64,000 nt of DNA from Bacteroidia bacterium (GCA_030427585.1 JAUIBW010000001.1:186001-250000); one strand, 5' to 3'. Positions 15,129-23,905 are shown, numbered from the stretch's first letter. Notes: a model not told the origin generated them from the sequence alone. Numbers and translations are program-made.

Positions 15129-15935
15129 ATGCCACATCGCATTATATTCTCTGATATTGATGGAACACTGTTAAATTCTGAAAGAGAGCTTTCTGAATTT
15201 ACGATTTCAGAAATTAAGAGAGTCAAAAACACTATACCTGTAGTTTTAATTTCTTCCAGGATGCCAGATGCTATGAATCATTTACAGGAAGAACTAGATA
15301 TAAAAAACCAACCTATGATATGCTATAATGGGGGACTAATTTTGGTAGATCAAAAACCTGTTCATTCTACTTTTATATCTCCAGATATTATAGACGAATT
15401 AGATACTTTTAATAAAGATCAAAAATTTCATATAAGCTTATATCACCATAATGATTGGTTTGTTCCCAAAATGGATTTTTGGGCCAATCGTGAAGCAAAT
15501 AACACCAAAGTAAATCCGGAGGTAAAACCAACCCAACATGTGGTACAAGAATGGAAAACTCATAACAAAGGAGCTCATAAGATTATGTGTATGGGTGAAG
15601 AATCTTATATAGATCAAGCATATGCTTTTTTAGAAGATCGTTTTAAAGACACTCTTCATTTATATCGTTCTAAACCAACATATATAGAAATTGCACATAA
15701 AAGTATTTCAAAATTAACTGCCATAGAAATACTGCTTGACTCTTATTTTAAAATTCCTATTTCTGATGCAGTTGCATTTGGAGATAATTATAATGATATT
15801 GCAATGCTACAAGCAGTAGGAACTGGTGTAGCTGTAGCAAATGCAAAACCAGAAACCTTACAAGTAGCAAATATTGTTACGCTTTCGGGAAAAGAAAATG
15901 GGGTAGCAACATATATTCAAAAAAATATTTTATAA
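15129..15935 (+). CDS. Cof-type HAD-IIB phosphatase
   Basis: 268 residues. Motif I is DIDGTLL (Asp9, Asp11), motif II lies near VVLISSR, the lysine motif near SKLTAIE, and motif IV is GDNYNDIAML; the large C2B cap lies between. The family dephosphorylates small phosphometabolites such as sugar phosphates or flavin and pyridoxal phosphates; the substrate cannot be read from the sequence. Cytosolic. Its stop is 2 bp before the GTG start of the M61 peptidase gene, so the two are probably cotranscribed. Confidence 0.9.
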   Translation: MPHRIIFSDIDGTLLNSERELSEFTISEIKRVKNTIPVVLISSRMPDAMNHLQEELDIKNQPMICYNGGLILVDQKPVHSTFISPDIIDELDTFNKDQKFHISLYHHNDWFVPKMDFWANREANNTKVNPEVKPTQHVVQEWKTHNKGAHKIMCMGEESYIDQAYAFLEDRFKDTLHLYRSKPTYIEIAHKSISKLTAIEILLDSYFKIPISDAVAFGDNYNDIAMLQAVGTGVAVANAKPETLQVANIVTLSGKENGVATYIQKNIL

Positions 15936-15937
15936 CT

Positions 15938-17839
15938 GTGCAAAGAACAATTCATACCATAAAAACCCTACTATTTGTATTTGCCATATTTTATTTGGCT
16001 ACTGGTTGTAAAACTACACAACTTCCCGTTGCTTCAACAAGCGTATCTACCATACGTGCTTCTATTGATCTTGTTAATGTAAAAGATGATAAAGTTAAAG
16101 TAGAAATCCAAATTGATAACTTAAACCTGGACACCATAAGTTACTACTTGCCAAAAATTGTACCAGGGACTTATCAAAATAACGACTTTGGTAAATATAT
16201 TGACGATCTTAAAGCTTTTGATCGCCAGGGAAATTCTATTGACATTCAAAAATATGGGGATAATCGTTGGAAAATAAATAACGCCAAACAATTAGATAAA
16301 ATCACCTACTGGGTAAATGACACTTATGATTCTGAAGATTCTCACGATGTTTTCTCTCCTACAGGGTCTAATATTATAAAAGACAAAAATTTCATTTTAA
16401 ATCTATATGCTTTTGTGGGGTACTTTGGTGGGATGAAAGAAAATAAATACAAGTTATTTATTAAACACCCTTCTTTTCTGGAAGCTTCAGCATCGGTTGA
16501 AGAAATACTTTTTGACAATGCTACGGGTGGTGCTTCTAAAAATGATATCGATTACTTTTCTTTTAAAAGATATGCTGATGTGGCAGATAATCCTATCATG
16601 TATTCTGTTCCGGATAAAGCCAGTTTTAAAATCAATGATATAGAAATACTTCTAAGTGTTTATTCTAAAAACAAAACGCACAATGCAGCAAGAATAATGC
16701 CCCAGATGGAGCGTATGATTAGAGCACAAAAGGATTTTCTAGGTGATATTGACTCTACAAAGAAGTATACCATATTGCTTTACCTTTCTTCTGCAAAATC
16801 TGATGATGCACAAGGGTTTGGAGCTCTGGAACATAATACATCCACGGTAGTAGTATTACCAGAATCACTATCTCATGAAAAACTTAATGAGGCCCTTACC
16901 GATGTTGTTTCCCATGAGTTTTTTCATATTGTAACACCACTAACCATCCACTCTAAAGAAATCCACAATTTTGATTATAACAATCCAAAAATGTCTGAGC
17001 ATTTGTGGCTATACGAAGGTACTACTGAGTATTTTTCGATGCTATTCCAAATTACACAAGGGCTTATTACAAAAGATGATTTTTTTGAACGAATTATTGG
17101 TAAGATTGAAGCATCCTCTTCTTTTGATGACTCAATAGCTTTTACAACTATGAGTAAAAACATTCTGGTCAACCCCTATCGCAATAATTACAGAAATGTT
17201 TATGAGAAAGGAGCGTTAATTTCTATGTGTCTGGATATTATAATGCGGGAAAAGAGTGATGGAGCTTATGGATTACTCGATCTCATAAAAAATTTATCAG
17301 TTCGATATGGTATTGATGTTCCCTTTGATGATAAAGAGCTTATTAAGGCTATAGAAGAAGATTCATATCCAGAAGTGAGCGCATTTTTACAAACACATGT
17401 TATGAGCAATACTCCTATTGATTATGAATTTTATCTTAATAAAGTAGGAGTGCTTTATGGAACAAAGAATACACCTTCTTCTTATTTTATTTTTAAACAA
17501 GAACCTTTTGTAACTGGTTCTGAAGTTACTAAAGAAGTGATTTTCACATCAGATATCCCATTTAACAGCTTTTTAAAAGAACTGGGGATTTTAGAAGGAG
17601 ATGTTTTGCTAAGTATTAACAAAAAAGAATATAACCTTAATAATATATATGATCTGTTTGGTGATTCTAATAAATGGAAAATTGGAGACGAAATTACATT
17701 TAGAATTAAACGTAATAATAAGATCATGATACTCAAATCCCATGTAACCAAACCTACTATAGAGAAGATAATTTTAGAACAAGATCCAGAGGCTTCAGAA
17801 CAACAAAAAATGTTATTAAAAAAATGGATTAATGACTAG
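15938..17839 (+). CDS. M61-family metallopeptidase lipoprotein with PDZ domain
   Basis: 633 residues starting at GTG 15938, directly after the HAD gene. Signal sequence with lipobox ATGC (about Cys24). The N-terminal half holds the M61 beta domain (YLPKIVPGTYQNNDFGKYI). The catalytic site is HEFFH (His326, Glu327, His330) with third ligand Glu360 in YEGTTEYF, the glycyl-aminopeptidase signature. A PDZ domain (about residues 540-610, EGDVLLSINKKEYN) ends the protein. Bacterial M61 enzymes remove N-terminal Gly or Ala from peptides. The lipid anchor places it in the envelope, where it may trim imported peptides. Confidence 0.9.
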   Translation: MQRTIHTIKTLLFVFAIFYLATGCKTTQLPVASTSVSTIRASIDLVNVKDDKVKVEIQIDNLNLDTISYYLPKIVPGTYQNNDFGKYIDDLKAFDRQGNSIDIQKYGDNRWKINNAKQLDKITYWVNDTYDSEDSHDVFSPTGSNIIKDKNFILNLYAFVGYFGGMKENKYKLFIKHPSFLEASASVEEILFDNATGGASKNDIDYFSFKRYADVADNPIMYSVPDKASFKINDIEILLSVYSKNKTHNAARIMPQMERMIRAQKDFLGDIDSTKKYTILLYLSSAKSDDAQGFGALEHNTSTVVVLPESLSHEKLNEALTDVVSHEFFHIVTPLTIHSKEIHNFDYNNPKMSEHLWLYEGTTEYFSMLFQITQGLITKDDFFERIIGKIEASSSFDDSIAFTTMSKNILVNPYRNNYRNVYEKGALISMCLDIIMREKSDGAYGLLDLIKNLSVRYGIDVPFDDKELIKAIEEDSYPEVSAFLQTHVMSNTPIDYEFYLNKVGVLYGTKNTPSSYFIFKQEPFVTGSEVTKEVIFTSDIPFNSFLKELGILEGDVLLSINKKEYNLNNIYDLFGDSNKWKIGDEITFRIKRNNKIMILKSHVTKPTIEKIILEQDPEASEQQKMLLKKWIND

Positions 17840-17921
17840 CCCTCTATTTTATTATCATTTTTGTCTTCTTCAAATTAAATGTATTTTGCGACATATCTTT
17901 TTTAAAACTAAATAATTAATA

Positions 17922-19226
17922 ATGGAGAATGTTCCTTTTTTCACAAATGACACTATAGTTTTTGGGATTTTAATGCTTTGTTTAGGATTAGTTTTTTATA
18001 CCTCTTCTATTCATAATAATTTTTGGAAAACTTTCTATAAATTTTTTCCTGCACTACTACTCTGTTATTTATTACCTGCTATATTCAATTCATTAGGAAT
18101 TATTTCTCCAGAATGGAAAGAATTAAATGCAGAAGGAGTATTAGTAGAAAAATCTTCTAATGTGTATTATGTTGCCAGTAGATTTTTACTTCCTGCGTCT
18201 TTGGTATTAATGACATTAAGTATAGATCTTAAAAGTATTTTTAATTTGGGTCCAAAAGCATTAATTATGTTTTTAACAGGTACTCTTGGTGTTATCATTG
18301 GTGGCCCAATTGCGATTCTACTCATTTCTCTCGTTTCTCCAGAAACTGTTGGCGGAGCTGGATTTGACGCCATTTGGAGAGGATTATCTACATTAGCTGG
18401 TAGTTGGATTGGTGGAGGAGCAAATCAAGCTGCTATGCTCGAAATTTATAAATATAATCCCGAGAAATATGGCGGAATGGTATTGGTTGATATTGTAGTT
18501 GCTAATATATGGATGGCCATATTATTACTTGGTATTGGTAAAAGTGATAAAATTGATCGATGGTTAAAAGCAGACAATAGTGCTATCGAAGCTTTAAAAC
18601 AAAAAGTATCGAGTTATGCAGAAAGCATAACCCGAACCCCATCTTTGACTGATTATATCATTATGCTTTCTATTGCATTTACCGTAGTAGGGATTTCGCA
18701 TTGGGGAGCTTCAGGGATTTCTAATCTATTATCTGATAATTTTGAAGTCTTTAATGACAAGAGTTCTGCATTATCCTCTTTTACTTCTAAGTTTTTTTGG
18801 ATGATTACTATTGCTACTGCTATAGGAATTCTGTTATCATACACCAAGGTTAAACAATATGAAGGGGCAGGAGCCAGTAAACTAGGAAGTGTTTTCATCT
18901 ATATTTTGGTAGCTACAATAGGAATGAAAATGGATATCGGTAAGATTTTTGAAAACCCGGGACTTATTGCCATAGGGCTTGTTTGGATGGCTATACACGT
19001 ATTTCTCCTTATTGGAGTAGCTAAATTGATCAAAGCCCCATACTTTTTCCTTGCCGTAGGAAGTAAAGCTAATATAGGAGGAGCCGCGTCTGCACCAGTA
19101 GTTGCAGCAGCATTTCACCCTTCACTCGCAACAGTAGGTGTATTGCTTGCCGTTTTTGGATATGTAGTAGGAACCTACGGAGCCATTTTATGTACCATTC
19201 TTATGCAAATAGCCTCGGGAAGTTGA
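17922..19226 (+). CDS. DUF819 family membrane protein
   Basis: 434 residues with about ten hydrophobic segments. Conserved Gly-rich membrane motifs LAGSWIGGGANQAAM (near residue 160) and SKANIGGAASAPVVAAAFHPSLATVGVL (split around residue 385-410) are typical of DUF819 (YjcL-like) proteins. These are related to secondary transporters of the 2-hydroxycarboxylate or GltS type. Substrate unknown. The two GG motifs sit in internal repeats of the type found in elevator transporters; that is inference. It is followed by a lipoprotein gene with its own promoter. Confidence 0.88.
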   Translation: MENVPFFTNDTIVFGILMLCLGLVFYTSSIHNNFWKTFYKFFPALLLCYLLPAIFNSLGIISPEWKELNAEGVLVEKSSNVYYVASRFLLPASLVLMTLSIDLKSIFNLGPKALIMFLTGTLGVIIGGPIAILLISLVSPETVGGAGFDAIWRGLSTLAGSWIGGGANQAAMLEIYKYNPEKYGGMVLVDIVVANIWMAILLLGIGKSDKIDRWLKADNSAIEALKQKVSSYAESITRTPSLTDYIIMLSIAFTVVGISHWGASGISNLLSDNFEVFNDKSSALSSFTSKFFWMITIATAIGILLSYTKVKQYEGAGASKLGSVFIYILVATIGMKMDIGKIFENPGLIAIGLVWMAIHVFLLIGVAKLIKAPYFFLAVGSKANIGGAASAPVVAAAFHPSLATVGVLLAVFGYVVGTYGAILCTILMQIASGS

Positions 19227-19293
19227 TACAAAAAGAGACCATTTTTTTTGACCATTAGATTCTATTTTTTTATTTCATTTAAAATAAAACTCG

Positions 19294-19301
19294 CATCTTT
19301 G
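19294..19301 (+). promoter_or_regulatory. -7 box of the DUF4369 lipoprotein gene
   Basis: CATCTTTG, one mismatch from TAnnTTTG. It places the transcript start near 19308, so the ATG at 19331 is preferred over an in-frame GTG at 19301 that overlaps the box. Confidence 0.45.
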
Positions 19302-19330
19302 TGGCCCGAGTAAAAATCAAAAATCAGTAC

Positions 19331-20068
19331 ATGAAATATTTTTCTATTCTATTATTATTAACTGCATTATTAGCAAATTGCAGTACGCCTACTAAAGAAG
19401 GGAATGTAACGGTAATAGGTAACATCAAAGGGTTAAAAAAAGGGGTTGTATACTTACAAAAAATACAGGATACATTATTGGTAAATGTGGATTCTGTAAG
19501 TATCGATGGTAATTCTGAATTTGTACTTAAATCTGAGGTTAAAGAACCAGAAATTCATTATCTATATCTCGATAAAAACGACGGGAAACAATATAATGAC
19601 CGCATTGATTTTTTTGTAGAACCGGGAGAGATCACTATAACCACGAATTTACTCGATTTTGAAAATGATGTAAAAATAAAGGGTGGAAAAAATCAAGAGA
19701 AGTATACAGAATACAAAAAAATGCTTAAACGATTTAATGAAAGAAATCTTAGAATTATCAAAGAAGATTTTGAGGCCAGTAAACAAAAAGATGATGAAAA
19801 ACTTATCGAAAATGATAAGGCATACAAAAATTTAATGCGTCAAAAATATTTATATACCATTAATTTTGCCGTAACAAACAGAAAATTAGAAGTAGCCCCT
19901 TATATCACACTTAATGAAGTGTTTGATGCCAATATAAAATTTCTGGATACAGTTGCCAGGTCTTTAAGCCCCAAGGTAAAAAAATCGTTATACGGAAAGC
20001 AATTGATCAAATATATTGATGATCGTAAGGCTAAAGAAGCAGAGACAAAGGCTAATACAGAAGAATAA
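19331..20068 (+). CDS. DUF4369-type lipoprotein
   Basis: 245 residues from ATG 19331. Signal sequence with lipobox LANC (Cys17). Residues about 25-115 form the DUF4369 beta domain (VTVIGNIKGLKKGVVYLQKIQDT, FFVEPGEITITTN) that in Bacteroidota often precedes a thioredoxin domain. Here the thioredoxin part is absent and replaced by about 110 residues rich in Lys and Glu that are probably helical (KKMLKRFNERNLRIIKEDFE). The function is unknown; a periplasmic or envelope scaffold is likely. Confidence 0.8.
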   Translation: MKYFSILLLLTALLANCSTPTKEGNVTVIGNIKGLKKGVVYLQKIQDTLLVNVDSVSIDGNSEFVLKSEVKEPEIHYLYLDKNDGKQYNDRIDFFVEPGEITITTNLLDFENDVKIKGGKNQEKYTEYKKMLKRFNERNLRIIKEDFEASKQKDDEKLIENDKAYKNLMRQKYLYTINFAVTNRKLEVAPYITLNEVFDANIKFLDTVARSLSPKVKKSLYGKQLIKYIDDRKAKEAETKANTEE

Positions 20069-20220
20069 CTTTTTAAAACTTTGCAAATTTTCAAATATTT
20101 AAAATGTCTTATGATTCCAGAAAAATAATTTTTAGAAGAAAAATTAGTACGCAAACTTCTGGTTTAACTTTACAAAAGACATAAACTCATAAAAAAGAAT
20201 TCGATTCATCCATTCTTATA

Positions 20221-20253
20221 AATACCTTATCGCAAAGTGTTAATTAAGGTATT
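20221..20253. repeat. 9-bp inverted repeat upstream of the GG-leader peptide gene
   Basis: AATACCTTA (20221-20229) and TAAGGTATT (20245-20253), 15 bp apart, perfect. No T run follows, so it is more likely a protein-binding site than a terminator. It lies about 62 bp before the peptide start; a weak -7 box TATTTTAG is at 20282-20289. Confidence 0.45.
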
Positions 20254-20314
20254 ACAGTATATAATCGACAATCTTTTTTCTTATTTTAGTGATGAAACTT
20301 AAAACCTAAACATC

Positions 20315-20530
20315 ATGTTAAAAACCATTTTAAACTTAGAAGGAACAAAAAGTCTTAAAAAAAGTGAACAAAAAGAAATACACGGCGGTCGTATTCCTGT
20401 GCTTAGAAAATGCTGTAATCCTGCATTACGATGCTGTACTACAACTCATGTTGCATTAAACAATCCTAGTTGTGGCGCTACTTATATTTCTGGATGCTCT
20501 TATCATCCATCAAACGGTTGCTGTATCTAA
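20315..20530 (+). CDS. Cysteine-rich peptide with double-glycine leader (RiPP or bacteriocin-like precursor)
   Basis: 71 residues. The leader MLKTILNLEGTKSLKKSEQK-EIHGG (residues 1-25) has the Bacteroidota GG-leader pattern, with Leu/Ile-rich start, LKKSEQKEI helix and Gly24-Gly25, as recognised by peptidase-containing ABC exporters. The predicted core (residues 26-71) is short and basic at first, with eight Cys at 33, 34, 40, 41, 53, 61, 69 and 70, including three Cys-Cys pairs. It could be cross-linked by disulfides or thioethers. No modification enzyme, exporter or immunity gene is next to it, so it is an orphan here. A strong terminator follows, so it is a monocistronic unit. A secreted peptide is well supported; antibiotic activity is inference. 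Confidence 0.75.
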   Translation: MLKTILNLEGTKSLKKSEQKEIHGGRIPVLRKCCNPALRCCTTTHVALNNPSCGATYISGCSYHPSNGCCI

Positions 20531-20590
20531 AAAAATCGTTTTATAGAATACTTAAGTGTCTAAGTGTATTCTTTCTTTTTAAACAATTAA

Positions 20591-20623
20591 AAAAAGGAGT
20601 CTGGATTTTCAGACTCCCTTTTT
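20591..20623. terminator. Bidirectional terminator after the peptide gene
   Basis: GGAGTCTG (20596-20603) pairs with CAGACTCC (20610-20617); A run before and T run after. It separates the peptide gene from the convergent CHAP gene. Confidence 0.85.
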
Positions 20624-20648
20624 ACTTAGTCGATATTAAATTGACTAA

Positions 20649-21653
20649 TCAATGAGGTTGATTTGTTTTTCTTATAAAACCATCATAATTTGATTTATTT
20701 CTATTCCTAGTCCTAGGTTCATCTGCACAAGGGCTACCTTCCCATGTCATTTCGCTTATGCTAAGCGTGTAATTATTGTTTCCTCCTTCAATATAAGCCA
20801 CATGTCCAAAATTATCATTCGCATTATTAGCATCAACCCAAGCGATATCTCCGTTTGAGTAATTATGATTGTCTAAATACCACCCAGGATATCTCCCAGC
20901 TCTTACATCTGTTCCCCAAACATTAGCATTACCTCTGAATGGAACATAAGATTTCTTATAATAAACCCACCATGTGCAATTACCATTTGAGCAAGGAAAT
21001 ACATTACCTGGATCTGATACCCCACAACAATTATTTACCATTTTTTCTGAAACACTTACTTTAGATAACCAATTATCAATCTCATTCGGGATTCCTTCCC
21101 TCGTATTAAATATGTATTTATTTGATGCTTTAAAACTAAGAAGTAATTCTTTATATCTATCTAATGATACTCCTGAATCTTTTAACGTATAATGAATCAC
21201 ATAGTTATTGTTTTCATCATTAAAAACCACACTAATTGTGGGAAACACACCTTCATAATTTTCTTCGAACATCATTGCTCTATTGTTGATTTTAAAATAG
21301 GTACTTTTTGAGCTTTTACCTAAATAGTATTTCACCCAATCCTCAAGACTTGACTCTTGTTTATTAAAAACATCTATAACAATTTCACTTTCTTGATTGA
21401 TAACACTAATTCTTTTAATAATTGTATTAGAATTTGTGGTTTGTACATTCCATCTTGTCAATATTTCCCAGGAGTCATTAGGAATTTCAAATTGAAAGTT
21501 ATAATCTTTATCGGCATGGGCTACATCCGATGCTTCTTCATTTATATTCATATCTAAAGAAGATTCAGAATCTTCATTATTACAACTAGTAATAATGGTT
21601 ATTATTAATAACAAGAATATTGATTTTAATAATAAAATGTTGTGCTTTTTCAT
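20649..21653 (-). CDS. Lipoprotein with C-terminal CHAP (cysteine peptidase/amidase) domain
   Basis: 334 residues. Signal sequence with lipobox ITSC (Cys24). Residues about 50-180 (FQFEIPNDSWEILTRW, WVKYYLGKSS, LKDSGVSLDRYKELLLSF) resemble a PsbP/DUF1795-like beta domain seen in envelope lipoproteins. Residues about 215-334 are a CHAP domain: catalytic Cys226 in GNCTWWVYYK, His284 in GHVAYIE, with PGWYL and GDIAW strands between. CHAP enzymes cleave peptidoglycan peptides or act as amidases. Cell-wall remodelling or defence against rivals are both possible. It is convergent with the GG-leader peptide gene. Confidence 0.85.
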   Translation of the reverse strand: MKKHNILLLKSIFLLLIITIITSCNNEDSESSLDMNINEEASDVAHADKDYNFQFEIPNDSWEILTRWNVQTTNSNTIIKRISVINQESEIVIDVFNKQESSLEDWVKYYLGKSSKSTYFKINNRAMMFEENYEGVFPTISVVFNDENNNYVIHYTLKDSGVSLDRYKELLLSFKASNKYIFNTREGIPNEIDNWLSKVSVSEKMVNNCCGVSDPGNVFPCSNGNCTWWVYYKKSYVPFRGNANVWGTDVRAGRYPGWYLDNHNYSNGDIAWVDANNANDNFGHVAYIEGGNNNYTLSISEMTWEGSPCADEPRTRNRNKSNYDGFIRKTNQPH

Positions 21654-21960
21654 TTTTAAGAGTTTTAAAATTAAAAAATGGTTAAAAATTATTATAAACC
21701 TACTATAGAAAATTTATCTTCTGTGAGTAAAAAGGGGTGAACTTGTTAATATTAATTATTCTTTACTTTTTTTAATCAAATCCAGATAATGTTCAAACAC
21801 ATGGTTTAAATAGACGATACTTTAAATACCATGCTTTCTCGATAGCCTCTTAGCATCAAAGAAAAAGAGTTAGTTGTAACATTTAATAACCATAAAAAAT
21901 GAAATAGCCAAAATCTACCAGACTATCATTTTTTATATTGAATATTAAAACATATAACAG
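21654..21960. other. Gene-free AT-rich stretch
   Basis: About 307 bp upstream of the CHAP gene and before the tRNA terminator. It must contain the promoter of the CHAP gene, but I see no clear TAnnTTTG box, RNA gene or ORF of note. Confidence 0.5.
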
Positions 21961-21999
21961 AAAAGAGGTTGTCTAAAGAATATTAGACAACCTCTTTTT
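21961..21999 (-). terminator. Terminator after tRNA-Thr
   Basis: A perfect 16-bp stem, AAAAGAGGTTGTCTAA (21961-21976) with TTAGACAACCTCTTTT (21983-21998), 6-nt loop. On the minus strand it ends the tRNA-Thr transcript directly after the 3' end. Confidence 0.9.
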
Positions 22000-22002
22000 A
22001 AG

Positions 22003-22076
22003 AGCCGATAGAGGGACTCGAACCCACGACCTGCTGATTACAAATCAGCTGCTCTAGCCAGCTGAGCTATATCGGC
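22003..22076 (-). tRNA. tRNA-Thr (anticodon TGT), copy 1
   Basis: 74 nt. The acceptor stem is GCCGATA/TATCGGC with discriminator T; D, anticodon and T arms are canonical, with anticodon stem CTGAT and loop TTGTAAT reading TGT. CCA is not encoded. It is almost identical to the tRNA at 46510; the acceptor stem differs by one base pair. Confidence 0.95.
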
Positions 22077-22135
22077 AAAAGCGGTTGCAAATATACTTTC
22101 TACAACCGTTTTTACAAATATTTTTTAAAGAAAAA

Positions 22136-22402
22136 TTACAATGCATTTACTTTTTTAACTAAAGCTTTAGCTGTTTTTTCTAAATCATCACGAAGCGATT
22201 TAAAATGTTTTTTAGGGTTTTCGAGTTTTCGTTCATTAGCTCTAGCCATAAAATCATCAAAAGATGCAATTGCTTCATCTATGATCGCTTCTCCAGATTT
22301 ACTATCTTTATTCGGGTTTTCTAATTCCCACATATAGACTTCTTCTATGATATCTCCTAAAACGTAGTTTATATCTTTTTTAAGGTCTCTTTTATTTGCC
22401 AT
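22136..22402 (-). CDS. Small conserved hypothetical protein
   Basis: 88 residues from the ATG at 22402 (MANKRDLKKDINYVLGDIIEE). The frame extends further upstream but this start is the one that gives a soluble, compact protein. It is acidic and basic in alternation, predicted all alpha-helical (IIDEAIASFDDFMARANERK, LRDDLEKTAKALVKKVNAL). It resembles short flavobacterial cytosolic proteins that have no assigned function. It lies upstream of tRNA-Thr on the same strand and may share its transcript. Confidence 0.65.
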   Translation of the reverse strand: MANKRDLKKDINYVLGDIIEEVYMWELENPNKDSKSGEAIIDEAIASFDDFMARANERKLENPKKHFKSLRDDLEKTAKALVKKVNAL

Positions 22403-22501
22403 ATCTAATTTATTTTGTGCAAAATTAATGTTTTTCAATTCAATAATGAAGTATGTACAAGACGAACTCCTTCTCAAATTTTTATTTTTAGAAGGAGTTA
22501 G

Positions 22502-22961
22502 TTACCCGCTTACTATTTCTTTTACTTTTTCTATTGCTTTACTTACATATTCTGAAGCTTTCATACTATTAAATTTTAGTAGTATAATCTCTTTTTTATC
22601 TATCACATAGGTTTCTCTTCCTGGTAGTTAATCCTAATAACTCTGACTTTACACCAAAAAGCTTTCTTAATTTACCTTTAGAATCAGACAAAAACATAAA
22701 AGGGAGTTTGTATGTATTCTTAAATCTTGTGTGTGATTTTATACTATCGGCACTTATATCTATCACTTCTACACCAAGATTTTCAAAATCTATATAGCTA
22801 TCCCTAAAGTTACAGGCTTCTTTTGTACAACCGGGAGTAAAGTTTTTAGGGTTAAATAAAGTACCAGGTTTTTTTTCGATAACATCAGAACTCAAAAAAT
22901 GTTCTCCTTTATCATTAGTAGCGATAAACTCAGGGGCCTTATCACCAACTTGTAGTTCCAT
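22502..22961 (-). pseudogene. Peroxiredoxin (Bcp/PrxQ type), frameshifted
   Basis: The first frame runs from 22961 to a stop at 22596 (121 residues) with an intact TPGCTKEAC motif (peroxidatic Cys45, resolving Cys50). At about 22627-22632 one extra base shifts the frame. In the next frame the expected continuation (LPGRETYVIDKKEIILLKFN) is clear and runs to a stop at 22502-22504. The full span is 460 nt, one more than a 152-residue protein requires, the usual length for this family. The strand before the active site is also abnormal (KPGTLFNPKN instead of a KPVVIYFYPK-like run), so there is a second lesion. Both argue for true decay over a sequencing error, although one read error cannot be excluded. 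The gene sits 3 bp after the QueD-like gene and would be the last gene of that operon. Confidence 0.8.
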
Positions 22962-22964
22962 GAT

Positions 22965-23375
22965 TTATTCTCCTTTATAGATTACAAAATTGCGGGGTGT
23001 TTCATATAGAGTAACTTCAATATCATATTGCGATGCTATCTTTTTGCGCAATCTATTCCAGATTACAAAGGCTATATTTTCTACGGTAGGATTTAAACTT
23101 TTAAACTCTTCTACTTCTTCGTTAAGGTTTTTATGATCCATATAATCTTCGACTTCGGTTTTAATGTATTCTTTTAAAATCTTAAGGTCCATTAAAAAAC
23201 CTGTTTCGGGATCAGTCTCTCCTATTACAGCTACAATAAGTTCGTAATTATGACCGTGATATTTAGGATTACTACACTTGCCAAATATTTGAAGGTTCTT
23301 TTCGTCACTCCAATCCTTTCTATACAATCGATGTGCTGCATTAAAATGAGCTTTCCTACATGCTTTAATCCTCAT
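22965..23375 (-). CDS. queD: 6-carboxytetrahydropterin synthase/PTPS family (QueD-like)
   Basis: 136 residues. Zinc ligands are recognisable as His15 (HFNAAH) and His40/His42 (KYHGHNY), and the catalytic Cys34 lies in FGKCSNPKYHGH. The C-terminal ETPRNF motif carries the substrate-binding Glu. The family makes 6-carboxy-tetrahydropterin for queuosine biosynthesis, or pyruvoyl-tetrahydropterin; the bacterial context favours QueD, but no other queuosine gene is in the window. The start ATG overlaps the stop of idi by 4 bp (ATGA), so the two are translationally coupled. Confidence 0.85.
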   Translation of the reverse strand: MRIKACRKAHFNAAHRLYRKDWSDEKNLQIFGKCSNPKYHGHNYELIVAVIGETDPETGFLMDLKILKEYIKTEVEDYMDHKNLNEEVEEFKSLNPTVENIAFVIWNRLRKKIASQYDIEVTLYETPRNFVIYKGE

Positions 23376-23890
23376 AAGGTTATGTGCGAATAAAATTTTT
23401 CAAAAATGATTTTAAACCATTCTGTATATAGTTCTGGATGTACTAATATATCATGTTTTACAGCTTCTATAGGCATCCATTTCCAATCTGCTACTTCTTC
23501 TGGATTAATAATGGGATCTTCTTCATACTTGCCTAATAACACATGATCATATTCATGTTCGGTAAGCCCGTTATCAAAAGGAGCTTTATATATAAACGAA
23601 ACAGAATCTTTTAATGAAGTAGTAAAACCCATTTCTTCTTGTAACCTTCGTATTCCTGCTTCTATATTAGTTTCTCCTTCTCTTTGATGGCTGCAGCATG
23701 TATTTGTCCATAAACCTGGTGAATGGTATTTATGATATGCTCTTTGCTGAAGCATTAATTCGTTTTTACTATTCATAATAAATACCGAAAAGGCTCTATG
23801 CAACACCGCTTTTTGATGTGCTTCTAATTTAGGCATCAGCCCGATTTGCTCGTCATTTTCGTTAACCAGGATAACTTTTTCTTCTTCCAT
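23372..23890 (-). CDS. idi: Isopentenyl-diphosphate delta-isomerase, type 1
   Basis: 172 residues of the Nudix-fold type 1 isomerase, which interconverts IPP and DMAPP for isoprenoid synthesis. The catalytic Cys lies in TNTCCSHQ (Cys65 or 66), the catalytic Glu in EHEYDHVL, and His residues near positions 25 and 31 fit metal binding. The Nudix-like helix is AGIRRLQEEMGF. A -7 box TAATTTTG lies at 23906-23913 on the minus strand. It heads the idi-queD-peroxiredoxin unit, with queD overlapping by 4 bp. Confidence 0.93.
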   Translation of the reverse strand: MEEEKVILVNENDEQIGLMPKLEAHQKAVLHRAFSVFIMNSKNELMLQQRAYHKYHSPGLWTNTCCSHQREGETNIEAGIRRLQEEMGFTTSLKDSVSFIYKAPFDNGLTEHEYDHVLLGKYEEDPIINPEEVADWKWMPIEAVKHDILVHPELYTEWFKIIFEKFYSHITL

Positions 23891-23905
23891 TGTTTTTAAT
23901 TACTT

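Noticed and set aside
22596..22961. Intact 121-residue peroxiredoxin
   Set aside because: The last 12 residues do not fit the family, while the next frame encodes the expected C terminus; it is treated as a frameshifted gene.
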